Positions 15,709 through 21,948 are shown, numbered from the stretch's first letter. The stretch: DNA of 64,000 nt from Clostridiales bacterium (GCA_004557075.1 SFEX01000004.1:1-64000); one strand, 5' to 3'. Notes: a model not told the origin generated them from the sequence alone. Numbers and translations: made by a program.

Positions 15709-16590
15709 TTATTCGGCGGTTTTCCAGAGCATGAGGTTGTCCTCAAACGAAACCGTGACCTTTCCGCTGTCGTACAGCCATGAAAGGTACGAGCGCACCG
15801 TGCTGCCGACAAGAGCGTACTGCTCAAAATTCATGACCAGACCGTAGTCGGAAAATACGCGTTGGAGTATGCTCTCAAAATTTGCGGGCTCTTTGCAGAT
15901 GCAGATGAGCTTATCCGCGATCTCGAGCACTTTTTTACGGTTTATCTCCGCAAGTTCGCGGATGTCCTTGCATGCGTCCGCGTGGGCGGGGACAAAAATC
16001 TCCGCCTCGAGGGTCTCGATCTTGTCAAGCGTGTCAAGATATGCCTGAACGTCGTAGATAAAGCCGACCTGATACTTCTCGAGCGTCATGGCGCTCGATA
16101 CGCAATCGGTGAGGAAAACAACGTTATCCGGGGTGCGGTAGCCGGCCATATCGAAGAAATGACCGCGCAGGGGAATGACCTCGAAGCCCTCGGGAAAGTC
16201 GGGCGAGCTAACGTCCGCGCAGTCGGACTCCTGCGCCATCAGGAACTTGTGGCGCAGCGGCTTGCAGGGATAACCGCCAAAGAGAAACGCAGGTTCGAGA
16301 ATAGGATGGCGGGTGATGTCCGCCTCGATGCCGGGGGCGAATATCTTGCATCCGGTGTTCTGCTGAAAATATTTGTTGCCGCCGATGTGGTCTGCGTTCG
16401 AGTGCGTGTTCAATATGGCCTTGAGCGTCCAGCCCTGGGTGTCGAGAATTTTTCTGACTCTGCGTCCGGCGTCCTTATCGTTGCCGCTGTCAATGAGATA
16501 AACTCCGTTATCCTCACAGCGGTATATACCGATTTTGGCAGGGCAGTTAACATAATATGTGTTATTTGCAACCTGAGTAAGTTCGTACAT
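15709..16590 (-). CDS. MBL-fold metallohydrolase with a variant HxN metal motif
   Basis: The 293-residue protein starts at the ATG preceded by AGGTG, rather than at a GTG nine bases earlier. It shows the metallo-beta-lactamase fold: VYLIDSGN, the signature THSNADHIGG, a later GHFFDMAGYR and VFLTDCV. The usual HxHxDH reads HxNxDH, so one zinc ligand is asparagine. The C-terminal 80 residues look like an added winged-helix-type tail. Members include hydrolases of thioesters, lactones and nucleic acids, so substrate cannot be assigned. The altered ligand suggests a mono-metal enzyme or a distinct subfamily. Confidence 0.85.
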   Translation of the reverse strand: MYELTQVANNTYYVNCPAKIGIYRCEDNGVYLIDSGNDKDAGRRVRKILDTQGWTLKAILNTHSNADHIGGNKYFQQNTGCKIFAPGIEADITRHPILEPAFLFGGYPCKPLRHKFLMAQESDCADVSSPDFPEGFEVIPLRGHFFDMAGYRTPDNVVFLTDCVSSAMTLEKYQVGFIYDVQAYLDTLDKIETLEAEIFVPAHADACKDIRELAEINRKKVLEIADKLICICKEPANFESILQRVFSDYGLVMNFEQYALVGSTVRSYLSWLYDSGKVTVSFEDNLMLWKTAE

Positions 16591-16696
16591 GATATTCACC
16601 TCACTGCAAAATTTCAGAAACGGACGGCCAATGGCCGCCCCTACGGGTGCGGTGTAATTAAGAGCATGAGTGCAAAAACGATTTATTTAAGCGTAA

Positions 16697-16765
16697 ACGG
16701 TCGGGCTGTCGCAAAAGAGATTATCAAAAATCTCAATACGAATTGCTCGGCGGCAGCCGCCGCCA
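16697..16765. repeat. Interspersed inverted-repeat element, right arm only
   Basis: This segment matches the right arm of the elements at 17395-17564 and 32276-32440: TCGGGCTG, CGC, then ACGAATTGC and a GC-rich palindromic end GGCGGCAGCCGCC. No left arm is recognisable beside it. A separate GC palindrome ending CCCCTACGGGTGCG lies at about 16620-16651 and recurs near 45599-45629. Confidence 0.55.
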
Positions 16766-16816
16766 CCTCTTTTGGATTTTAACACATAAAACCATTAAAG
16801 GCAACATAAATACTGC

Positions 16817-17026
16817 TCAGGAGCGGAAGGCGAAAAAACTGCGGATCTTGTATAGCAGGCGGCCTGCGGGAGAATCTTCTATGCTCATGTACTGCTCCTC
16901 TGAGCTTACCTGGGCCTGCTTGAGGATCTCCGTGGTCTTGTCGTATTCCCCGCGCTCAAGAGCCTCAATCGCGTAGCTTATGCGGTTGAACAGCGTGTAG
17001 TAAAGCTTTTTGTATATATTGCTCAA
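16817..17026 (-). CDS. Small helical protein, copy 1 of a duplicated module
   Basis: The 69-residue protein starts with TTG after GGAGGCGA. It is predicted to be all helical with the pattern YKKLYYTLFNRI, GEYDKTTEILKQAQ and EEQYMSIED. The same pattern appears in the 49-residue protein at 18405-18554, sharing LYY, F, I, G-Y, L-AQ, EE-Y-S and D at equal spacing, so the two are paralogues. This copy carries an extra basic tail ending in SFFAFRS. It is divergent from a ribbon-helix-helix gene, with a palindrome-rich spacer between them. I do not recognise a function. The pairing resembles an autoregulated two-gene module, possibly toxin-antitoxin-like. Confidence 0.6.
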   Translation of the reverse strand: MSNIYKKLYYTLFNRISYAIEALERGEYDKTTEILKQAQVSSEEQYMSIEDSPAGRLLYKIRSFFAFRS

Positions 17027-17144
17027 GATCTCGCCTCCATTTTATTGCTTTTGCCATACTGCCGTCCACAGGGAACATTTTCTCAGGGGACGGCAGTGAT
17101 GGTGTATTTTTGTGGGATTAACTGCACATATATAGTACCATAGG

Positions 17145-17212
17145 TGCATTGCTTTTGCAATGCAAAGTTGCACATTATATTGCATTACAATATGCAATAT
17201 AAATTGCAATGC
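17145..17212. promoter_or_regulatory. Operator array of TGCAA/TTGCA sites between divergent genes
   Basis: The stretch contains a perfect inverted repeat TGCATTGC/GCAATGCA (17145-17152 and 17157-17164), then TTGCA at 17168 and 17180, TGCAA at 17193 and TTGCAATGC at 17204. The sites are spaced 12 or 24 bases apart, about one or two helical turns. This is what an RHH repressor with cooperative binding would use. The last site abuts the GAGGTG ribosome binding site of the RHH gene. Confidence 0.6.
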
Positions 17213-17222
17213 GAGGTGCGAT

Positions 17223-17393
17223 ATGGCAAAATTCAGAATCCCTAAAATACCACCGACTACAAATAAAACTATCCGCTTTCCCAACGATGTTATCGAAGAA
17301 GTGGAAGCGGCCATTGTTGGCAAGGACTGCACCTTTTCAGCCTTTGTCATAGCCGCAGTGCGAGCCGCGCTTGAGGACCTCAAAGAGGAATGA
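17223..17393 (+). CDS. Ribbon-helix-helix DNA-binding protein, copy 1
   Basis: The 56-residue basic/acidic protein starts at the ATG at 17223, five bases after GAGGTG; an upstream ATG at 17160 lies inside the operator array. The stretch TNKTIRFPNDVIEEVEAAI matches the beta strand and first helix of Arc/CopG-type regulators, followed by a second helix FSAFVIAAVRAALEDL. It probably binds as a dimer to the adjacent TTGCA array. It is divergent from the small helical gene. The stop is directly followed by an interspersed repeat. Confidence 0.75.
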   Translation: MAKFRIPKIPPTTNKTIRFPNDVIEEVEAAIVGKDCTFSAFVIAAVRAALEDLKEE

Positions 17394-17394
17394 T

Positions 17395-17564
17395 GCGGCG
17401 GCTGCCGCAGAGCAATCCGTATTAAAGCTTTAATTGATCGTTATTGCGGTATCCCAACCATAGAGATTGAAAAATGCCGTTATGCGCCAATGTTTATAAT
17501 CGGGCTGACGCAAATACATTTATCGCCGCTCTCAACGCGAATTGCTTGGCGCCAGCCGGCGCAA
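17395..17564. repeat. MITE-like interspersed element, full copy
   Basis: The left arm (GCGGCTGCCGCAGAGCAATC, then ATTAAAGC) and the right arm (AATCGGGCTGACGC, ACGCGAATTGC, GGCGCCAGCCGGCGC) are imperfect reverse complements of each other. Related copies are at 32276-32440 and in 45491-45890. It has no coding capacity. It begins two bases after the RHH gene and ends just before the promoter of the YoaK-like gene. Confidence 0.65.
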
Positions 17565-17577
17565 CGAAAAGAAAATG

Positions 17578-17605
17578 TTGCGAAAAATATTTTGAGTGGT
17601 ATACT
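17578..17605 (+). promoter_or_regulatory. Promoter of the YoaK-like gene
   Basis: -35 TTGCGA (17578-17583), 16-base spacer, -10 TATACT (17600-17605). Its position rules out the longer reading frame that begins inside the repeat. Confidence 0.55.
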
Positions 17606-17636
17606 TATCCCTGCTGTGCATTTTCGCGAGGGTGGG

Positions 17637-18320
17637 GTGGACCGCTTGAACAAAAATCCGAATATTGATTTGTACAGGCACCTTTCGTTTGCTGCGGTGG
17701 GTGGCTTTTTCGGCGCTTACGCGATACTCTGCCGCTGCGGGGTGCTCGCCAGCGCGCAGACGATGAACCTTCTGGAGTTGACCATCGAGGCGCTGAGGGG
17801 CGACGGGATCGCCGTGCTGCTGCATTTGGGCGCTCTTGCGCTGTACGTGCTGGGCACGATGCTTACGGTGCTGCTGCCGCACTACCTGCATGTTGATATG
17901 CACCTTGCCGCGCCCGTGATAGACGCTATTGCCTGTGTCATCCTGTGCTTTATACCGGCCGAAGCGAATGTTTTGCTGTCCCTGTACCCGATATTTTTCG
18001 CAATGAGCGTGCAGTGGAGCTCCTTTCCCGGCGCGCGGGGCTTTGCAAGCTCAACGATTTTCTCTACAAATAACACAAAGCAGGCATCCCTTGCTCTTGC
18101 CGAGTATATAACCGACGGTGACCGCAGCCACTTTAAAAAGTTCAATTTCTATGCTTTGACCCTGCTCGCTTTCCACATCGGCGCGGCGGTCAGCTTCTTT
18201 GCCGTGAAATTCATGGGCGTGCGCGGCGCGTGGGTGAATATTCTCCTTGCCGCCGTGGCCTTTTATATGGCCCTGTGCGAGAATAAATATAACGCCGTCA
18301 AGAATTTAGTGAATAGGTAA
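17637..18320 (+). CDS. YoaK (DUF1275) family membrane protein
   Basis: The protein of about 227 residues has six hydrophobic segments and the family features: an N-terminal FAAVGGFFGAYAI, the central SVQWSSFP segment, and FSTNNTKQA, which corresponds to the conserved T-G-N/T-x-x-x region. DUF1275 proteins are membrane proteins of unknown transport function. The start is either GTG 17637 or TTG 17646, both close behind a GGGTGG site and the promoter. The open frame extends upstream to 17490 but would translate the inverted-repeat element. The gene lies between two copies of the small helical-protein/RHH module. Confidence 0.75.
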   Translation: MDRLNKNPNIDLYRHLSFAAVGGFFGAYAILCRCGVLASAQTMNLLELTIEALRGDGIAVLLHLGALALYVLGTMLTVLLPHYLHVDMHLAAPVIDAIACVILCFIPAEANVLLSLYPIFFAMSVQWSSFPGARGFASSTIFSTNNTKQASLALAEYITDGDRSHFKKFNFYALTLLAFHIGAAVSFFAVKFMGVRGAWVNILLAAVAFYMALCENKYNAVKNLVNR

Positions 18321-18401
18321 TAGTGAATAGTGAATAAGTAAAAATCGGCAAGCTTTTGTTAAAGCTTGCCGATCTTACTTTGCCTTGCTCTTTGTAGCTG
18401 C
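18306..18401. repeat. GTGAATA satellite plus hairpin, copy 1
   Basis: Short direct repeats GTGAATA(GGTAATA) are followed by a hairpin with ATCGGCAAGCTTT and the string CCTTGCTCTTTG. The same block recurs at 18823-18905, and the satellite part also at 19257-19335. In the minus-strand frame the end of this copy reads T-K-S-K-A-K followed by a stop, matching the end of the four-helix-bundle gene. Confidence 0.65.
18344..18373. terminator. Bidirectional terminator between converging genes
   Basis: A perfect 13-bp stem (18344-18356 with 18361-18373) has a TGTT loop, with T-rich flanks stronger on the minus strand. Confidence 0.75.
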
Positions 18402-18404
18402 TTG

Positions 18405-18554
18405 CTAATCATCGGCGCTTATGTATAATTCCTCCGCTTTTTGCTGCGCGGCGATTAACTGAAGCTTTGCTGTTGCGTATTTACCACAGTTCATGCTATC
18501 CAATGCGTCCGTTATAGCATCGAAAACAATATAATATAGCTCTGCATAGTTCAT
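18405..18554 (-). CDS. Small helical protein, copy 2 of the duplicated module
   Basis: The 49-residue protein starts at the ATG preceded by GGGAGGT; a longer frame to 18605 has no ribosome binding site. Its pattern AELYYIVFDAITDALDSM, GKY and AAQQKAEELYISADD matches the protein at 16817-17026. Similar short helical proteins are frequent in Clostridia genomes, but I know no assigned function. It is divergent from a second RHH gene, with a shared 98-base spacer holding a consensus promoter and a direct repeat. The first stop is followed in frame by the duplicated tail of the four-helix-bundle gene. Confidence 0.6.
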   Translation of the reverse strand: MNYAELYYIVFDAITDALDSMNCGKYATAKLQLIAAQQKAEELYISADD

Positions 18555-18569
18555 TTTTACCTCCCTGTT

Positions 18570-18629
18570 ATGCGTCAATAATGCGTCATTTTTACATATC
18601 ATCATAATATGCCGCTATAATTTTGTCAA
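18570..18629 (-). promoter_or_regulatory. Promoter and direct-repeat operator of the second module
   Basis: Minus strand: -35 TTGACA (18624-18629), 17-base spacer, -10 TATGAT (18601-18606). Downstream, ATGCGTCA occurs twice (18570-18577 and 18581-18588) with an 11-base period, a likely RHH operator. A plus-strand TATAAT at 18616-18621 may serve the RHH gene. Confidence 0.65.
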
Positions 18630-18632
18630 TAC

Positions 18633-19226
18633 TTAGTCACGGAGGCGGCAAAATGAGAGATAATTTGAGCAGATACACACTTCGCATAGAACCGGAACTT
18701 TTGGAGAAGCTTGGATATATCGCAGAATACGAGGGAAGAACAAAGAACCGCGAGCTTGAGCAGATGATAAAGAAAAGAATAAGAGACTTTGAGAGGGAAC
18801 ACGGCGAGATAGAAAAACAGTGAATAGGTAATAGTGAATAAGTAAAAATCGGCAAGCTTTTGTTAAAGCCTGCCGAGTTTTTTGTTTCGCCTTGCTCTTT
18901 GCAGTGTTGATGGATGCGATCAGAAGCTTTTTAACCTCAATGCACTGTTCCAAAATCTCTCGGCTGTCATAGTAGCCGCTTTCGATCAGCAGCTCCAACC
19001 AATACTCACTTTCCGAGCACTCCTTCAACGAAATTTGGAGCTTGGCAATAAAGTCCGCCCGGCTGTGGGCATAGAACGCCTCACGAATGTTGGCTCCAAT
19101 GCCGGTTCCGGAGCGAATCAACTGGTTCGTCAATACAGATTCACGCTTCTCACGCTTGATTTCATTGCATACTTTGATGATCTCCAATGCAAACTGTTTG
19201 GATTTTTCAAGCAATGGACTGGTCAT
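18633..19226 (-). CDS. Four-helix-bundle (S23-like) protein with a read-through tail
   Basis: Residues 1-114 match the four-helix-bundle/23S-IVS family: MTSPLLEKSKQFALEIIKVC, LIRSGTGIGANIREA, FIAKLQISLKECSESEYWL and a C-terminal IEVKKLLIASI. Family members normally end at about this point. Here the codon after KSKAK is CAA (18882-18884), and the frame runs on for about 80 residues through a terminator hairpin, a satellite repeat and the antisense strand of the RHH gene 18653-18823. The duplicate of this 3-prime end at 18375-18392 has TAA instead. The tail is therefore probably an accident of a lost stop. The family has no firmly known function beyond structural studies. Confidence 0.7.
   Translation of the reverse strand: MTSPLLEKSKQFALEIIKVCNEIKREKRESVLTNQLIRSGTGIGANIREAFYAHSRADFIAKLQISLKECSESEYWLELLIESGYYDSREILEQCIEVKKLLIASINTAKSKAKQKTRQALTKACRFLLIHYYLFTVFLSRRVPSQSLLFFSLSSAQARGSLFFPRILRYIQASPKVPVLCEVCICSNYLSFCRLRD
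18653..18823 (+). CDS. Ribbon-helix-helix DNA-binding protein, copy 2
   Basis: The 56-residue protein starts at ATG 18653 behind GGAGGCGG. The stretch RYTLRIEPELLEKLGYIAEYEG followed by TKNRELEQMIKKRIRDFE is a typical Arc/MetJ-type ribbon and two helices. It is divergent from the small helical protein 18405-18554, repeating the arrangement at 16817-17393. Sequence identity with the first RHH protein is low, although length and placement are the same, so the module may be an old duplication or a common genetic format. It probably represses its own spacer. Confidence 0.75.
   Translation: MRDNLSRYTLRIEPELLEKLGYIAEYEGRTKNRELEQMIKKRIRDFEREHGEIEKQ
18823..18905. repeat. GTGAATA satellite plus hairpin, copy 2
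   Basis: This is a near-copy of 18306-18401: GTGAATAGGTAATA, then a hairpin (18848-18860 with 18865-18876) with a T run on the plus strand, then CCTTGCTCTTTG. It acts as the terminator of the RHH gene. Confidence 0.65.
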
Positions 19227-19256
19227 GCGTCTCTCTCCTAATATCTAACTTCTTCA

Positions 19257-19371
19257 CTATTCACTATTACTTATTACTTCCCAAAAATCGCCCCCCAAAA
19301 TATAGTGAAGAGTGAATAGTGAATAGGTAATAAGTAAAATCGACAAGCCCAAATAGAAGCTTGTCGATTTT
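19257..19371. repeat. GTGAATA satellite, copy 3, with the tRNA operon terminator
   Basis: Inverted and direct GTGAATA-type units (19254-19335) are followed by a hairpin pairing 19336-19348 with 19359-19371. On the minus strand this hairpin lies one base after the CCA end of tRNA-Cys and has a T-rich exit, so it should terminate the tRNA operon. Confidence 0.6.
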
Positions 19372-19446
19372 TGGAGGCGTCACCCGGATTTGAACCGGGG
19401 AATCGCGGATTTGCAGTCCGCTGCCTTACCACTTGGCTATGACGCC
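19372..19446 (-). tRNA. tRNA-Cys (anticodon GCA)
   Basis: Acceptor GGCGTCA/TGACGCC, anticodon stem GCGGA/TCCGC with loop CTGCAAA, encoded CCA end. It is last in a four-tRNA operon. Confidence 0.95.
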
Positions 19447-19489
19447 ATATAAGTTTGCAGGCTTTTTATGTGAGCCTGCAAACACTTTT

Positions 19490-19565
19490 TGGAGCGGGCA
19501 ACGAGACTCGAACTCGCTACCTCCACCTTGGCAAGGTGGCGCTCTACCGGATGAGCTATGCCCGC
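19490..19565 (-). tRNA. tRNA-Gly (anticodon GCC)
   Basis: Acceptor GCGGGCA pairing with TGCCCGC, anticodon loop TTGCCAA between CCACC and GGTGG, encoded CCA. An 11-bp hairpin (about 19453-19482) separates it from tRNA-Cys. Confidence 0.95.
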
Positions 19566-19568
19566 AAA

Positions 19569-19644
<76 letters not shown>

Positions 19645-19658
19645 ATATATCTGAAGAA

Positions 19659-19735
19659 TGGTGGGAACAATTGGACTCGAACCAATGACCCCCTGCTTGT
19701 AAGGCAGGTGCTCTAACCAGCTGAGCTATGCTCCC
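19659..19735 (-). tRNA. tRNA-Val (anticodon TAC)
   Basis: Acceptor GGGAGCA/TGTTCCC, anticodon loop CTTACAA between CCTGC and GCAGG, encoded CCA. It is first in the operon. Confidence 0.95.
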
Positions 19736-19752
19736 TCATCAGCAGCTCGTTT

Positions 19753-19781
19753 ATTATACTAAAGCTTAGGCTGATTGTCAA
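19753..19781 (-). promoter_or_regulatory. Promoter of the tRNA operon
   Basis: Near-perfect sigma-A promoter on the minus strand: TTGACA (19776-19781), 17-base spacer, TATAAT (19753-19758), 18 bases before tRNA-Val. Confidence 0.9.
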
Positions 19782-19799
19782 TAATTAATTTTCAAAAAA

Positions 19800-20681
19800 T
19801 CAATCATTTTTTGCGCTGTCGAGCAGAGAGCGCATATCGGCAGGGGAGAAGGTGTACACCGCGTCGCAGAACTGGCAGCTCACATCCACGCTCTCGCCCT
19901 CGGCTATCATGCTTTCAAGCTCGGCTTCTCCAGCCGAGAGGATCGCCTGCTCAACGCGGTCGCGGCTGCAATAGCAGCGGTAGCCGACCTCATCCTCGCC
20001 GACCATGTGGTGCTCTATACCCTTGAGAACCTGCTCGAACACGGCTTCAAGCCCATCCTCAGAGAGAACCGTTGTGAGCTGATCCATCATGAAAATATTT
20101 TCCTCAAGCAGGTCGATGTATTCCTCCGGCGCGCCCGGCATAAGCTGAACGATGAAGCCTCCGGCGGCTTTCACGCTCAGATCCGTGTCTATAAGCACGC
20201 CGAGGCCGCAGGCTGAGGGTATCTGCTCGCTCTCAAGCATATACGCGGTCAGGTCCTCGGCAATCTCGCCGGATACGAGCTGCGTCGAGCCGATGTACGG
20301 CTCCCTCAGGCCGATATCGCGGCTGACTGTTATCATGCCGTCCCTGCCTACAGCGCCGCCGACGTCAAGCTTGCCGTCCTTGCGAAGCGGCAGATCGACC
20401 GTGGGGTCTGCGACATAGCCGCGCACATAGCCCTCGGAGTCGGATACAGCGATCACGCTGCCGATAGGGCCGCCGCCGTTTATGCGTATCGTCAGGCTGC
20501 CGTTATCCTCCTTCAGCAGATTGCCGAGCATGGAGGCCGCGCACAGAGTGCGCCCCAGCGCCGCTGCGGTCGTGGGCGTGCAGCCGTGGATATCCTTTGC
20601 CCTCTGAACAAGGCCGCGCGCTGACACGGCGGACATTTTTATATAGCCGTTTCCGGCTGTTGCTCTCAGAATCCTATCCAT
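19800..20681 (-). CDS. hslO: Hsp33 redox-regulated chaperone
   Basis: Hsp33 is a cytoplasmic holdase switched on by oxidation of a zinc-bound cysteine cluster. The 293-residue protein has the N-terminal chaperone domain (RGLVQRAKDIHGCTPTTAAALGRTL, GGGPIGSVIAVSD) and the C-terminal redox switch with CYC near residue 235 and CQFC near residue 271, the CxC-x(~32)-CxxC spacing of the family. It is upstream of the tRNA operon and separately promoted. The methyltransferase gene ends 14 bases before its start, so the three minus-strand genes 19800-21735 are probably one operon. Confidence 0.95.
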   Translation of the reverse strand: MDRILRATAGNGYIKMSAVSARGLVQRAKDIHGCTPTTAAALGRTLCAASMLGNLLKEDNGSLTIRINGGGPIGSVIAVSDSEGYVRGYVADPTVDLPLRKDGKLDVGGAVGRDGMITVSRDIGLREPYIGSTQLVSGEIAEDLTAYMLESEQIPSACGLGVLIDTDLSVKAAGGFIVQLMPGAPEEYIDLLEENIFMMDQLTTVLSEDGLEAVFEQVLKGIEHHMVGEDEVGYRCYCSRDRVEQAILSAGEAELESMIAEGESVDVSCQFCDAVYTFSPADMRSLLDSAKND

Positions 20682-20695
20682 TATATTATATTACC

Positions 20696-21433
20696 TCAGT
20701 AAATGTTCGTATTTGATGCGACGATAAACATCCTGCCGCTGTCACCCTGGGGACAGTCGCGGCAAAGCCGGACGTTTTCAAAGCCCGATTTTTCGAGCAG
20801 CTTTTTTAAATCCTCCGGCTCGTGGGCGTATTCGATATGCTCCTCGCTCTCGCGCCGCCAGAGTCTGCCCTCGCGCGAAAAAATATCCATGCCGTAGCAG
20901 ATGCAGTTTTCCTCATCGTCAAAGTCTGCCCGCCAGAGGCATAGCATATCCTCGTTCTCGTCAACAAAAATCTCGCCGTCGATGCTTTTGAAAAACGAAG
21001 GTGTGCGAATATCGAAAATGACAAGGCCGTAGGGGCGCACAAAAAGATGAAGCCGGCGGAATACCTCATTCAGCTCCTCGGGCGGGATGTAGTCCATGCC
21101 GTCAAGGGAGCATATAGCAGCGTCCACCGTGCCGTACAGGTCAAGCTTCGATGCCTCCTGACATAGGAACAGCGGCGGTATCCGAACATCCGCCGCTTTG
21201 CCCGAAGCCTGCATCAGCATATCGGCCGATGCGTCGCAGGCGATCATCTCATAGCCGCGCTCTGCCATCATCCATGTGAGCGTGCCGGTGCCACAGCACA
21301 GGTCAAGAACGGTGTGATACTCACCCTGAGCCTTGGCAAATTCGTCCTCATAGAAAGCCAGAAAATCACCGTAGGGCACATCGCTCGTGAGAGCGTCGTA
21401 CCATGAGGCCAGAGGCCCGTATGAAATGCCCAT
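20696..21433 (-). CDS. Class I SAM-dependent methyltransferase
   Basis: The 245-residue protein opens with ASWYDALTSDVPYGDF and has the SAM-binding motif I VLDLCCGTGTLTWMMAERGY, the acidic motif II ACDAS, and IDLYGTVDAAICSLDGMDYI-like motif IV positions. Such YrrT/SmtA-like enzymes methylate small molecules or tRNA; the substrate is not evident. Its start codon overlaps the stop of the YerC-like gene by one base, so translation is coupled. Confidence 0.85.
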   Translation of the reverse strand: MGISYGPLASWYDALTSDVPYGDFLAFYEDEFAKAQGEYHTVLDLCCGTGTLTWMMAERGYEMIACDASADMLMQASGKAADVRIPPLFLCQEASKLDLYGTVDAAICSLDGMDYIPPEELNEVFRRLHLFVRPYGLVIFDIRTPSFFKSIDGEIFVDENEDMLCLWRADFDDEENCICYGMDIFSREGRLWRRESEEHIEYAHEPEDLKKLLEKSGFENVRLCRDCPQGDSGRMFIVASNTNIY

Positions 21434-21735
21434 CAGCCCTCTTCCTGCTGCTCTGCCAGACGGTTGAAGGCTATCTCGTATCCGTCCTTTCCGTACTGGA
21501 GGGAGCGGTTAACGCGGCTGATCGTTGCGCTGGAAGCGCCGGTCTCAGCGAGAATGTCGTTATATATCATGCCCTTGGAGAGACAGACCGCGACCTGATA
21601 GCGCTGCTCCATGGCCTGAATTTCGGTAACGGTGCACAGGTCGTCAAAGAAATCCATGCACTCTTCGACGGTTTTCAGCGTGAGAATAGCTTTGTACATG
21701 TCGAGATTACGGGGTTTTCTGTTGAGTTTGTTCAT
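21433..21735 (-). CDS. YerC/TrpR-like DNA-binding protein
   Basis: This 100-residue protein matches the YerC/YecD group of TrpR-like repressors: a helical N terminus, LCTVTEIQAMEQRYQVAVCL, then the helix-turn-helix MIYNDILAETGASSATISRVNRSL. It is probably a small dimeric regulator whose ligand is unknown. It is the first gene of the group with the methyltransferase and Hsp33. A TTGACA element on the minus strand upstream could be its -35, but the -10 is weak. The ribosome binding site GGGAGG is unusually far (about 13 bases) from the ATG. Confidence 0.85.
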   Translation of the reverse strand: MNKLNRKPRNLDMYKAILTLKTVEECMDFFDDLCTVTEIQAMEQRYQVAVCLSKGMIYNDILAETGASSATISRVNRSLQYGKDGYEIAFNRLAEQQEEG

Positions 21736-21890
21736 TTTATGTATGAGCCTCCCAAAAATAGCTAAAAGATTAACGCTTAATTGTCAATATTGTACATCAT
21801 TACTGCACAAATGTAAAGTGCTAATGTGTAAACAAAATGGAAAAGTTGGTTAAGAACGATTTTTGAGCCTGAAAAGTTGGTAGTTTCCTA

Positions 21891-21919
21891 TTGATAATGA
21901 TCGCAGGATGTTATACAAT
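21891..21919 (+). promoter_or_regulatory. Promoter of the nfeD-SPFH operon
   Basis: TTGATA (21891-21896), 17-base spacer, TACAAT (21914-21919), followed by AGGAGGTG before the first gene. A direct repeat GAAAAGTTGGT lies upstream (about 21839 and 21871). Confidence 0.7.
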
Positions 21920-21948
21920 CAAATCAAGAAAAACAGGAGGTGAGAATA

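Noticed and set aside
17490..17636. N-terminal extension of the YoaK-like protein.
   Set aside because: This part lies inside the interspersed repeat and upstream of the promoter at 17578-17605; the real start is near 17637.
18257..19370. GTGAATA repeats as a possible CRISPR array.
   Set aside because: Units are 7-14 bases, contiguous and without unique spacers; no cas genes are in the window.
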